NCBI GenBank assembly: GCA_039105265.1
Contig: JAPFFF010000022.1
Coordinates: 1,488,001 to 1,552,000 of the forward strand
Source: Tritrichomonas musculus
Taxonomy: Eukaryota; Parabasalia; Tritrichomonadida; Tritrichomonadidae
Direction of reading: 5' to 3'
DNA length: 64,000 nt
A model generated the notes under the pieces. That model was not told the DNA's origin and did no database searches. It worked only from the letters and a program-made list of their open reading frames with translations. Positions 17,342-26,896 of the stretch are shown here, one piece after another. Position 1 is the first letter of the stretch, and each line of letters begins with the position of its first letter. Both the position numbers and the translations under genes were made by a program.

Positions 17342-17650
17342 TTGTCTCATATAAAATATCGCCCATACAAACGTTTACCAGCAAAACTCTCCTACAAACA
17401 AATGCAAGAATTTCAAGAAAAAGGGCTAAATACACAAAAAGAGCAACTAAATTGGTTAAAAGCTAAATTGTTATGGAATTCTTTAGATCAAGATCAAAAG
17501 TGTCTCCTTGCCGCACATTTATTAGGAGACGAATTATTTGCAAAAGGCGAAAAACAAGCATTACATTTGTACACAGATGACAATGAACAAAAAGAGGGCC
17601 AAATGTCAATTCAGTTTTTGTGTTGGTGGGATGATTTGGAAAAAAATTAG
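17342..17650 (+). CDS. Unrecognised ORF abutting element E's end
   Basis: A 102-residue frame that runs directly out of the terminus of E with no ATG start, so its upstream part was probably displaced by the insertion. It is Lys/Gln-rich and helical (LSYKQMQEFQEKGLNTQKEQ) with a Trp-rich end. The base mix is slightly less AT-rich than the neighbours. It is probably related to the two ORFs that follow on the same strand. No family is recognised. Confidence 0.35.
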   Translation: MSHIKYRPYKRLPAKLSYKQMQEFQEKGLNTQKEQLNWLKAKLLWNSLDQDQKCLLAAHLLGDELFAKGEKQALHLYTDDNEQKEGQMSIQFLCWWDDLEKN

Positions 17651-17730
17651 CAGATCTCAAAAAGCCAAAAATTGCAGAAAAGCACCAAAAGAAATTTGAA
17701 TACAGACAAAATCATTACATTGATTTACCA

Positions 17731-18183
17731 ATGGATGTTATCAAGGTAATAGTGGGGAGACACTTACCAGAATACAATTCAGATTACGCAAACAATTGTG
17801 CAATATTAGGAGAAATAAATCCAGCAGACCCAAAAAATCTCAAAAAATTAAATAAAATCATCGAAGTGGGACCAGAATTAGCAGAGCAAAATCAAGAACA
17901 AGAGGAAGAACAAGAAGAAAACATCCGTGTTCTTGATCTAATAAAAAACCAAGAAGACGCGATCACTGAATTAGCAACTGCATATCAAAAAATTTATTCA
18001 AAATCTTCAACAGACGCATATATGCAAGCACGAGAAAGAATTATTACAGTCTTGAAAGAATACAAATACCTCGAACAAGTCCCACCTTTGATTGAATTGC
18101 TCACGGAAGAAGAAAATGTAAAATATAAGAAAATACAAAAGAGTATCTTATCTCATCAACCGCAGATTTATTACAAAGAATAA
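17731..18183 (+). CDS. Unrecognised acidic ORF
   Basis: A 150-residue frame starting MDVIKVIVGRHLPEY. It contains a Glu/Gln-rich stretch (QEQEEEQEEN) and helical sequence after it. It is the second of three same-strand ORFs that may derive from one old gene. It could be an element gene or a host gene; I do not recognise it. Confidence 0.35.
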   Translation: MDVIKVIVGRHLPEYNSDYANNCAILGEINPADPKNLKKLNKIIEVGPELAEQNQEQEEEQEENIRVLDLIKNQEDAITELATAYQKIYSKSSTDAYMQARERIITVLKEYKYLEQVPPLIELLTEEENVKYKKIQKSILSHQPQIYYKE

Positions 18184-18344
18184 ATCCAAAATTGTCAAGA
18201 GATGAGGCAATGGCCGATGCAGATAGCAGATTGTGAAACAAAATGTTTGATGACAAAAAGAAAGCAAGTGAAATCTACTCGAAGGAATTGTTGACCAGTG
18301 AAGAACTGAAAAAGTTTGACTAAGCAACTCAAGAATTTCGATTA

Positions 18345-19172
18345 TTGAAAGAAATCCAAGAAGATTCTGATGATGATGTTGATAAAGATGTTGCCGAAGT
18401 TCTTGAAATCATAAAAAAATTGCCTCACAAAGATGAAAAGGATCAAACCAAACCTGATAAAGATGAAGAAGAAGAAAGCAAAGAAAATCTCATCAAAACC
18501 ACCGTCAGAAAATTACAAAAACTATTTCCTGAAAAAGAAGAAGAAGAAATAAATGATAAAGCTCAAAAAAAATTGAATGCCAAAATGACAGGAAATCGAA
18601 AGGCATCAAGAATTTTCCCTGATGAGTTACTCAATGATGATGAAAAAGAAAGATGGTCAAATCTCAAAGACCTCGATACTCAACAAATGGATAAGCAAAT
18701 TTCAAGCGAAGTAACCAAAAATGTTCTTTGGGATTTAAAGAAGAAAAATATGTCACCAGTCCCACCGCCACCAGGAATGAGTCAAGAAGAATGGGCAAGA
18801 ATGAATGCCGATCCTAACAAATTAAGTGCCAACCTTTACGAAAAATTTCATACACTACCTCAACCAGAAAATTGGCAAGAATTACCTCAAACTCACAAAT
18901 GGGGAAATATACAAGAATTCACATCCGATCAAAAATCTCAAAAGGAAATTCAGCTAAGAAATGAATTGATCGAATTCTTCAAAAAGCGATTCCATGGGGA
19001 CGAGAATTTGGCAAATGAAGTAGTTCACTCAAGAATTGCTGAATTTCAAATGAAAATACCAAACGTATCCTGGTTCAAATTCCACATTGACAATTTCCTC
19101 ACCTCAGTTGAACGTCAAGATCTACACACTGAACTAGTTCCACCTAACGTTCAAGAAGTTGACGAAAAATAA
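18345..19172 (+). CDS. Unrecognised charged ORF
   Basis: A 275-residue frame. The first 100 residues are Asp/Glu/Lys-rich. Then come a Pro-rich stretch (SPVPPPPGMSQEEWARM) and a helical C-terminal region with FFKKRFHGDENLANEVVHSR. The PPPPGMSQEEWARM style hints at a structural or adaptor protein, but no family is recognised. It is the last of the three-ORF group; AT-rich non-coding DNA follows. Confidence 0.4.
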   Translation: MKEIQEDSDDDVDKDVAEVLEIIKKLPHKDEKDQTKPDKDEEEESKENLIKTTVRKLQKLFPEKEEEEINDKAQKKLNAKMTGNRKASRIFPDELLNDDEKERWSNLKDLDTQQMDKQISSEVTKNVLWDLKKKNMSPVPPPPGMSQEEWARMNADPNKLSANLYEKFHTLPQPENWQELPQTHKWGNIQEFTSDQKSQKEIQLRNELIEFFKKRFHGDENLANEVVHSRIAEFQMKIPNVSWFKFHIDNFLTSVERQDLHTELVPPNVQEVDEK

Positions 19173-19632
19173 AAATTCCGATTATTGAGAGGTCGGTATA
19201 AAAATTACTCTCAACATAATCATGCGGAAAATTCCCAAAAATGCTTGGGTATATCAAATCCCATTCCCACCCATTGCTCCCTAATTGAAAAAGTGGAATA
19301 AATTTTTATACATTTATTTTTACTTTTATATTTTATAAATAATATATATAATTTATTTAAACATTATTTTAAACTTAATATTTAAAATGTATATATTATA
19401 TACTTGTATAATTATATTTTATTTTATCTCAGAAAAAGTTTTAAATAATTTCAACTTTTTGAAAATATATTTTATTGAAATTATTAATTTTGAAAAAAAC
19501 ATTTAATATATGATAAGATAGATAACTTTTAAAACATAATATTTTTATTGTGTAAAAATTAAATTATATAAATTATTGTGTTATAATATTACATATATAT
19601 AGTAAATATTTGAAAGATATTTATGCAAAAAA
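19173..19632. other. AT-rich non-coding stretch
   Basis: No gene on either strand. Mostly A/T runs and TATATA tracts. A short Gly/Cys-rich patch near 19230-19280 contains CCCATTCCCACCC. Nothing else is seen. Confidence 0.7.
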
Positions 19633-19751
19633 TCTTGGGAGAACATGTATTCAATTCTTGGGAAAATAACCGATTCTCAAAAACCTCCAAGGAATTGGCC
19701 TTTTTGAGAATCCCAAATTTCCCAAAAATTGAAAGCCCAGCTCTCCCAAGA
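19633..19751. repeat. 119-bp hairpin (MITE-like)
   Basis: Two arms of about 51 bp in inverted orientation, ungapped and roughly three-quarters identical, around a 17-bp loop. The outer ends are TCTTGGGAGA and TCTCCCAAGA, and the inner ends are TTCTCAAAAA and its complement. Flanks are A runs, so a target duplication cannot be judged. It fits a small non-autonomous transposon remnant. Confidence 0.7.
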
Positions 19752-19832
19752 AAAATTTCATAAATATCGCGAAATAATGTAGAGAAATAAATTTAAATTG
19801 TAATTATTTTGTTGTAAAAAATTAATTTAAGT

Positions 19833-21347
19833 TAAAATTATATAGGGTGGTCAAATCGGCCCAAAATAATATTTTTTAAAAATCATGGGCCAAAATGTGG
19901 GCCAAGATGGGTTAATGTGGGTCAAAAATAATCAATAAATATCACATATATTTTTTTAAATATATAAATATATTAATATAATTATCGTTTTATATCTTTT
20001 TAAAAGTATTTTTTTCTGCTAATTTAATAAATTGAATGCGATAAAACTATATTAAATAATATCTAATTTGATAGTTTTTTTATCGTTTTCATCAGAAATA
20101 TTGAGTATCCAAAAAATAAATATATCTTCCTAAATGTTTTTAATATTAAATAAACTAACCTATTTTTATTATATATAATGGTCATAAATATAATTTAAAT
20201 AAATAAAACAATAAAAAACATATATAAAATTTTGGCCCAACTTGGCCCAAGTTAGCCCAAGTTGGCCCAAATTTTTTGAGCTAACTTTTCTCACAAATTT
20301 TGAATAATTCAGAGGATATTTGGCAATTAAATTTGGGCTAACTTGGGTCAAGTTGGGCCAACTTGGGCCAAAATTTTGCATTCAAAATAAATTAATATAT
20401 CAGTATATTTATATCTTCCTATGAAGTTAAGAGGCTATTTAAGAATTAAAATAATAATAATTAAAGATATCCTTAATTATTATATTATTATTTAACTTTT
20501 CATTAGTAAATATGAAATGTATTTCTTAAATTATGATTATATGACATAAACAAAATGTTTAATGCAGCTTTTTTATTTTAAACATTTGAGATATTAAATT
20601 ATCTGATAAAATTTATCATTTTTTTTCACATGTTGATCATTATTTTTGCACCAATTTTCATTTCAAAACATTTTTATGAGGTAAAATCATATAATTTTGA
20701 TAAAATGAGATGAATTAATATAATTATTCGATATGACTTTATCTTTTTATAGGTTAGGGGAAAAAAATACAGAAATTTTCTAAGTGGTACAATTGTAATT
20801 AGATACCACTTGTTCGACTCAACCCTGTGCCTTATTTTTTTTTATTATATTTAAAATAATATTTATTTTAATTTAAAACTTTATTATACGCATTCAAAAG
20901 CTACATATTGCATTCGTGCTATTTTAATATTATTTTATTCTGCTTTTAACTGAAATTCTTCAAAATTTTAAATATCAATAAGATGAGAAAAAAAAAAAAT
21001 ACAAGCAAAAAAATCATAATGAATTAATCAAATATATTAGGGAAAATTCAAAATATATGAAATAATGAAATTGATCAACCCAATAAAAATACCTGTTTTA
21101 TTTTAGGTAAAAAAATTGACCTCAACGATCAATATTTTAAAAATTTTTCTCTTCTCCCTCCCCGCTCGAAAATATTTTTCGCAAACTAAATAAAAAAAAA
21201 AAAAAAAAAAAAAAAGCAATTATTTGACCTTTTTCGATCGTTATTAATTGAAAAAAATTGAGAGGATATTTGGTGACCCAATTACTACGTTTTTTTTGAC
21301 CCATTTTTCTTTTTTTGGCCCACCCAGTGCCACCCTAAAATTATATA
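19833..21347. mobile_element. Candidate non-autonomous DNA transposon, 1.49 kb
   Basis: The unit 19845-21335 begins GGGTGGTCAAATCGGCCC, and its other end read inward begins GGGTGGCACTGGG. It is flanked on both sides by the 12-bp direct repeat TAAAATTATATA (19833-19844 and 21336-21347). Inside there is no credible gene. There are inverted arms rich in GGCCCAA and TTGGGCC around 19880-19930 and 20230-20370. The outer inverted repeat is short and imperfect, so the family is open. Confidence 0.55.
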
Positions 21348-21405
21348 ATAATTTATTTTTTTTTTAGAAACTAGTACGAATTTTTTAAAAATTGGTAATG
21401 TTTTA

Positions 21406-21876
21406 AGTAGTTAATAAATTGTCCTGAAAAGTGCTCTAAACGACCACTTTTCATGACAATTTGACCACTTTTCGTTCATTTTTCTTTCTAAATGACCACT
21501 TTTTCAATAAAAACAAGACCAAATGACCATTTTTTTGAAAAATTTGACCATTTGGAGAACTTTTTGATAGATTTCTTTTAATAATTTGAACATGAATTTG
21601 ACCTTTTTGGTCGATTTTCTTTGAAAAATTTGACCTTTTAAGACCTTTTATTTCAAGAAATTTGACCATTTGACCTCCTAATTTATACTCGTCCTGAAAA
21701 CCGCTATATAAAGTACTAAATGACCTTCAAAATTCGTATTTTTACTTAAAAAGTGGGTCATTTGACCTATTTTTATCAAATTCTAAAAACTAATTGTCCT
21801 GAAAACCGCTATATAGGTGAAAATTAAGCAATTCTTTTTTTAAATTGATATTTTTTATTGAATTTTAAAATAAAAA
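21406..21876. repeat. Candidate left terminal region of element B
   Basis: It holds three spaced copies of GTCCTGAAAA followed by GTGCT or CCGCTATATA (about 21421, 21692 and 21797) and many TTTGACCATTT-like units. TATATA follows two of the copies. The B gene starts at 21877. Repeat-filled termini are also seen in A and D, which supports the reading. The other end of B is outside the window, so inversion cannot be tested. Confidence 0.45.
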
Positions 21877-22226
21877 ATGATTAAGAAAAGAAATAATACT
21901 GCTGGTATCAATGCAAATATTTCTTTAGAACCATCAGCTGCCAGTCAATCTACTAATAATTTGACTAATAATATTATAATTAATAAACGTGATGATGGAA
22001 AAGAAGAAATTGTGATAACTAGAGACGTTGAATTAAATGAAGAAAAAGAAGAAAAATTCAAAGATGTTAGAAATTTAATATTAGAAACTTATGCTCAAAT
22101 TTTGTTAGAAAACGATAAAACTTTGATAACTAATTTAATTTCAAAGAAATGTATTATCGTTTCTCTCAATTCTTTACAAGAAATTATTAAAAATATGTTA
22201 AAATGTGAAGATGTTATTGTATTTCC
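21877..22226 (+). pseudogene. B gene homologous to 39879-40520, first part
   Basis: The N-terminal portion of a small B gene, Asn/Ser-rich at first and then matching the C-terminal domain of C's protein at 39879-40520 (LxxMIKxxxxCExV pattern). It is interrupted by the whole of element C. The rest resumes at 41617. This pairing reveals the nested insertion. The function of the family is unknown. Confidence 0.75.
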
Positions 22227-22227
22227 A
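22222..22227. repeat. Target-site duplication of element C, left copy
   Basis: TTTCCA here and at 41617-41622, straight after the right terminus. The last A is shared with the element's first base, so the duplication is 5 or 6 bp; 6 bp is usual for Polintons. Confidence 0.7.
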
Positions 22228-22395
22228 GTAGTATAGTGAAAACGCCCAAAAAGGACTACGCCCTTTTTGTTCGTTTTCCAATGATTTTAGAACATCACAT
22301 TTTAGCAGGAGTTTTCACACTTAATTCTCAGCATTCTAATAGCTATCAGAATAATGGCAGGTATATTTTTATTTAATTTTTTATCTCATCTAAAA
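22227..22395 (+). repeat. Left terminal inverted repeat of element C
   Basis: Pairs with 41447-41616. The outer part has an inverted motif GCCCAAAAAGG...CCCTTTTTG. The inner end is TTATCTCATCTAAAA, which reaches the first gene's ATG. Genes on both flanks are therefore launched from the repeat itself. Confidence 0.92.
22380..22394 (+). promoter_or_regulatory. Initiator-like motif TCTCATCTAAAA at gene starts
   Basis: TTTATCTCATCTAAAA lies directly before the ATG at 22395. It recurs directly before the polymerase ATG at 23387, and in the right terminal repeat 13 bp before the ATG at 41438. A near copy, TCTCATTTAAAA, precedes the gene at 28536. The TCATCT core fits a parabasalid-type initiator, which is inference. 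Confidence 0.6.
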
Positions 22396-22772
22396 TGTTT
22401 GAAAGATTAAATGTCATTGCGAAATATAATTCAATAATTGATTTAAATAATTTTACAGATACTATTAATAAACTTTATTCTATGACTTGTGAAATGAAAA
22501 GTATAAATGAAGAAGAATTAGATGCTTATAAAAAAGCAAATGAATTAGATAAATTTTATGAAGAAAAGAAAGGTAGAAAACCAAAGCATAACAATATGGT
22601 ATTAGTGTTTATTGAAAAAGAATATAAACTATTCAATCCAACAGATTGGAATAAATTCTTAATTAATCCTCGTTTTTATGACACTAAGAGAGTTGCGAGT
22701 GAATTAGCAAAAGAAGGCTGTGAATTAATTAGCGAATATAAGAATGGACAAACACCTATCCGATATAAATAA
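22395..22772 (+). CDS. Small leftmost protein of element C, unknown
   Basis: A 125-residue protein starting MFERLNVIAKYN, Lys/Glu-rich, with a helical first half and VLVFIEKEYKLFNPTDWNKFL in the second. Its ATG sits at the inner edge of the terminal repeat. The family is not recognised. A replication or early role is plausible from its place beside the polymerase, but this is inference. Confidence 0.5.
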   Translation: MFERLNVIAKYNSIIDLNNFTDTINKLYSMTCEMKSINEEELDAYKKANELDKFYEEKKGRKPKHNNMVLVFIEKEYKLFNPTDWNKFLINPRFYDTKRVASELAKEGCELISEYKNGQTPIRYK

Positions 22773-23386
22773 ACAATAAGATTTATAGTGTCAAATTTAA
22801 GAACTGGAAGCATAATCATTATCGTCCTCATTTAGGTCAATTTCCTGGAGCACATGATTGGGATGAATATCATGCAAGAATGGGACATAATATTAAGTAA
22901 ATTATAAATTTATTTTTATACTCAAGATTTTTTCAGAAAAAGTTTAAAATTTTATAATTATCAATTAAATCTAGTCTCAATTACTTCAGCTCTGAATTAG
23001 TTCAGCTCTCAATTACTTCAGCTCTGAATTAGTTCAGCTCTCAATTACTTCAGCTCTGAATTAGTTCAGCTCTCAATTACTTCAGCTCTCAATTAGTTCA
23101 ACTTTTAATTACTTCAGCTCTCAATTAGTTCAACTTTTAATTACTTCAGCTCTCAATTTAATTCAGCTCTCAATTCCCAACACCCTCTCAATTAATTCTA
23201 GTCTCAATTTTAAAAATTCTAGTCTCAATTAATTCAGCTCTCAAAAATATGGTTACATATTAATAAAGAGAACAATTTTTTTCACATAGCATTTCTCTAT
23301 TATTTTTAAATTAACTTTTTCAATTTTTTCTCAAATATTTTTAGATTTAATATTTGTTTTAAATTAATAATTTATCTCATCTAAAA
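22773..23386. other. Region between the leftmost gene and PolB, with tandem repeats
   Basis: The first 130 bp are protein-like on the plus strand but have no clear start. From about 22965 to 23245 there is a tandem array of a 16-bp base unit, CTCAATTACTTCAGCT and variants, partly organised as 32-bp pairs. The rest is A/T-rich leader ending in TTTATCTCATCTAAAA before the polymerase. The array could be a replication or regulatory repeat, or plain slippage. Confidence 0.75.
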
Positions 23387-26300
23387 ATGAAAGCAATAAG
23401 TACTGAGAAATTATTCGAATTATTTAAAATTGTTAATCCTTCTGCTACTACTTTGGAGGAATATGAAAAACTTCCATTTGTGAAAGATGTAAGAAAAGCA
23501 TTAATTGATGAAATTAAAGATTATTTAGCAGAAACTAATTATAAAGGCCCTTTTGAATATGACCCAATTTTCTACTATTTTATGGGAATTGATGCTGCTA
23601 TGAATAAGAATAAAGATTTGCTGAAAGAATTGCCAGCTCATGCTAAGAAACTAAAAGAGTATCATCATTTTAACCCAAAAACTGATGCTGATGAATTTCT
23701 CCAGTTAACGCCAGCTGAAGAAAATAAGCAAGTTATGCAATCATTTAAAGAATGGAAGGAACAAGAATCTTCACAGAAAGAAGTAGTTGATGATATAATT
23801 GACCACCTACTTAGACACAAAACTAATTGGCGCATTGATTTTACTAAATTGACTAATGTAGGTAGAGAACTAATATTTGAGCCATTAAAGAATTTCTTTC
23901 AAGAACACATTTTAACTCTTCCTATTATTGGGAAATACAAGATACAATTTAAAGTTAATGGACAGTGGCATACAAAACCATTAGATGAAGAATCTTTAAA
24001 TCAACTAATGAAGAATTTAGAAGAAAGGCATTTGTTATTCGACTTAGATACAACTCCAGCTGAATACTTTTACGAAGATGGAGGTAGCAAGTTACCTGAT
24101 TGGTCAATGTTTGATGAAATTAGGTTTAATGAATATCAGAAATTTGATAGTAGCAATGATAGAGGTGGCTCATTCTTTAGATATTTAATCAAACCAGATG
24201 TACCTAAAATGATTATTGAATATTTGAATAGATTACAGATATTTGATACTTTAGTTGAAGGTAAGTCACAACGAAAAGAATTAGATGATAACTGTTTTGT
24301 TTATGCACTTAAGCAAACTGGTCAGTACGATGAAGAGACTTTAAATAAGATTCGTTTAAGAATTAATAGAAGATATCTTTCACAAGGATGTATTGAACAA
24401 ATTTGTAATGAATTCAAGATACAAATTAAATTAACTTTCATAAATGAAAAGGCAAAGAAAGTAAAAGAACAAGTTTATTCAGTTAAGAATCATGTAAAGA
24501 AGAATTATTTAGGAGTTGCTAATCCAGAGTCAAATAGAATTCATCACATGAATATTTATGAGTCACATTACTTTCTAGAGGAAGTTACACCATTTTCAAC
24601 TGATTATATAAAGAATTTATCCGATAGAACTGATGAGCAATTCAACAAAGAATTTAAAGGAGACCATTTCATTAATGCTAGATACTATATGAAATCATCT
24701 AACTTAGTTAGAACTTTGATGCAAAATGGATATTTTGTACCAATTACTTTTGGTGAAGCAATGATTCTAAAAACAACGTTTTATGATGAAGTTAAGAATG
24801 ATTTAGACAGTATCAATTTAGATTATGACCCTGAACACTGTACTCAATTGATTGCACCGTCTAATTGGAAAACCAAAGATAAGATAACGAATTACTTTTA
24901 TGCAGACTTTGAAGCTGATGTTAGCGATTCGATTCATAAACCTTATATGGTAGTATTACAGAATGAATCTGGTGAAATTAATAAATGTTGGAAAGGTGAA
25001 GATTGTGCAGTTAAGTTATTGAAGTATTTAGAGGATGGTGATGTAGTATACTTTCATAATTTAGCTTATGATATCAGAATGTTAGCGAAATATGGAATGA
25101 ACAAATCAATTATCAAAGGAAGTAAAGTTATGAAGGCAGATATTAAGTTTGAAGGTAAGACTATTCATTTCAGAGATTCTTATCCTATGATTTCATCTAA
25201 GTTAAGTGATTTTCCAGCCATGTTCAACTTGCCCAAAGTACAGAAAGAAATCTTCCCATACAAGTATTACACATTGGAAAGATTAAAGACAAATATTGGC
25301 ATAATCAGTGAAGCAGGTAAAGATGAGGACAAAGAGTGGACAGAAGAAGATTACAAATTATTCAATTCTAATATTGATTCTGTTGAAGGTTGCAGATTAT
25401 CTGATACAGAATTTGATATGTACAAATACTGTGAATTTTACTGTAAGCAAGATGTGAACATTCTTCGTTTAGGATTTAATGCATTTCGTGAAGGATTCTT
25501 GAAAGATTTCAAAATTGACCCATATAAATTCATTTCAATCTCAGCTTTAGCTAATGAAGTATTCAATCAGAATGTTTACTATAATCATAATCTTTATAAA
25601 GTTGGTGGTGTTGTTAGACATTTTATGTCTCATGCTATTTATGGTGGAAGATGCATGACTGCTTATAATAAGAAATGGCATACCACTAAACCTTTAAGTG
25701 ATTTTGATGCAGTATCATTATATCCTTCAGCTATGGCTAGACTGAAGACAGTGAAAGGTATTCCTAAAGTGATTCAACCAGAGCAATTAAATATGAAATT
25801 TCTTCAATCAGTTGATGCATATGTTGTTGAGATTAAGATTACAAAAGTGAACAAACACTACGCATTTCCGTTAATTGTTCAGAAAACACCTGAAGGCCTT
25901 AATTTAAATAACGACAATATCACAGAGCCAATCACGATGGTAGTCGACAACATTGCTTTGGAGGATTTGATTAATTTTCAGAAAATAGAATTTGAACTAA
26001 TTAAAGGCTATTATTGGAATAGCGGAACTGATGATACAATTCAGAAAGTCATTAGACATATTTTCAATAAAAGATTAGAATACAAGAAACAAAAGAATCC
26101 TCTTCAGCAATTATATAAACTAATCATGAATTCATGTTATGGCAAAACTATCGAGAAACCAGTTGATAAAGATTGGAAATATTTTGATAATGAAGAGGAT
26201 TTAAACAAATATATGTTTAAGAATTATTACAAAATTATTGAAGAAGTTCAATTAGGAGATAGCGAAATCCATGCAGTACGTGTAAAGAAGCCAATTGATA

Positions 26301-26896
26301 AGCATTTCAATTTTAGCTTACTTGGGATTCAAGTACTCAGTATGTCAAAGAGAATTATGAACGAAGTTATGTGCTTAGCATTTGACTTAGGCTGTCATAT
26401 CTATTATCAAGATACAGATTCAATGCATATAGAAGTCGATGATTTACCTAAATTAATTGATGCATTCAAAAATAAGTATGGAAGAGATTTAATTGGCTCT
26501 AATTTAGGACAATTCCATTCAGATTTTCCAACAATTAATAACCATGACGAAATGCCAAAAGCAATTGAATCATTCTTCTTAATGAAGAAGATGTACATTG
26601 ATAAACTTCAAGATTCAACTGGAGAAATTGATTATATGGTACGCGGCAAAGGCCTTACTCAAAATAGCATTAAATATGCAACAAAGAAATTCAATAACAA
26701 CCCATTAGCTTTATACAAATCAATGTATGAAGGAAAGTCTCAGACCTTTGACTTAACTAAAGGTCAACCATGTTTCGAAATGAACAAAAACATGACAGTA
26801 TCAACAAAAACAAAATTCGAGAGAAAGATAAAGACACTTTATCAAGAGGGAATTATTGATGACTACTTTCAGCCCTCAAATTATTCCCACATATGA
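23387..26896 (+). CDS. Protein-primed family B DNA polymerase (element C)
   Basis: 1169 residues. Exonuclease motifs: ADFEAD with Asp507 and Glu509, then FHNLAYD, then YCKQDVN. Polymerase motifs: DAVSLYPS near residue 774, NSCYG at 915, and DTDS at 1009, with a following RGKGL. This is the protein-primed PolB that replicates Polintons from terminal protein. The first 500 residues are an extension. Residues about 300-350 contain DNCFVYALKQTG, a Cys motif of unknown meaning. The gene starts right after TTTATCTCATCTAAAA. Its 3' end overlaps the convergent integrase gene by 16 bp. Confidence 0.97.
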   Translation: MKAISTEKLFELFKIVNPSATTLEEYEKLPFVKDVRKALIDEIKDYLAETNYKGPFEYDPIFYYFMGIDAAMNKNKDLLKELPAHAKKLKEYHHFNPKTDADEFLQLTPAEENKQVMQSFKEWKEQESSQKEVVDDIIDHLLRHKTNWRIDFTKLTNVGRELIFEPLKNFFQEHILTLPIIGKYKIQFKVNGQWHTKPLDEESLNQLMKNLEERHLLFDLDTTPAEYFYEDGGSKLPDWSMFDEIRFNEYQKFDSSNDRGGSFFRYLIKPDVPKMIIEYLNRLQIFDTLVEGKSQRKELDDNCFVYALKQTGQYDEETLNKIRLRINRRYLSQGCIEQICNEFKIQIKLTFINEKAKKVKEQVYSVKNHVKKNYLGVANPESNRIHHMNIYESHYFLEEVTPFSTDYIKNLSDRTDEQFNKEFKGDHFINARYYMKSSNLVRTLMQNGYFVPITFGEAMILKTTFYDEVKNDLDSINLDYDPEHCTQLIAPSNWKTKDKITNYFYADFEADVSDSIHKPYMVVLQNESGEINKCWKGEDCAVKLLKYLEDGDVVYFHNLAYDIRMLAKYGMNKSIIKGSKVMKADIKFEGKTIHFRDSYPMISSKLSDFPAMFNLPKVQKEIFPYKYYTLERLKTNIGIISEAGKDEDKEWTEEDYKLFNSNIDSVEGCRLSDTEFDMYKYCEFYCKQDVNILRLGFNAFREGFLKDFKIDPYKFISISALANEVFNQNVYYNHNLYKVGGVVRHFMSHAIYGGRCMTAYNKKWHTTKPLSDFDAVSLYPSAMARLKTVKGIPKVIQPEQLNMKFLQSVDAYVVEIKITKVNKHYAFPLIVQKTPEGLNLNNDNITEPITMVVDNIALEDLINFQKIEFELIKGYYWNSGTDDTIQKVIRHIFNKRLEYKKQKNPLQQLYKLIMNSCYGKTIEKPVDKDWKYFDNEEDLNKYMFKNYYKIIEEVQLGDSEIHAVRVKKPIDKHFNFSLLGIQVLSMSKRIMNEVMCLAFDLGCHIYYQDTDSMHIEVDDLPKLIDAFKNKYGRDLIGSNLGQFHSDFPTINNHDEMPKAIESFFLMKKMYIDKLQDSTGEIDYMVRGKGLTQNSIKYATKKFNNNPLALYKSMYEGKSQTFDLTKGQPCFEMNKNMTVSTKTKFERKIKTLYQEGIIDDYFQPSNYSHI

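Noticed and set aside
20169-20381. 70-residue ORF on the minus strand
   Set aside because: It reads through the GGCCCAA inverted arms of the non-coding transposon-like unit.
19173-21405. Arbuscular mycorrhizal fungus as host, from the AT-rich repeats
   Set aside because: The GGCCCAA-type repeats reminded me of such genomes, but I have no sequence-level proof, and the initiator-like motifs point more to a parabasalid. Left open.
21451-21669. 72-residue ORF on the minus strand
   Set aside because: It is a frame through the TTTGACC-type repeats of B's terminal region.
22965-23245. Possible CRISPR array
   Set aside because: Units are contiguous variants of one 16-bp sequence with no unique spacers, and the setting is eukaryotic.
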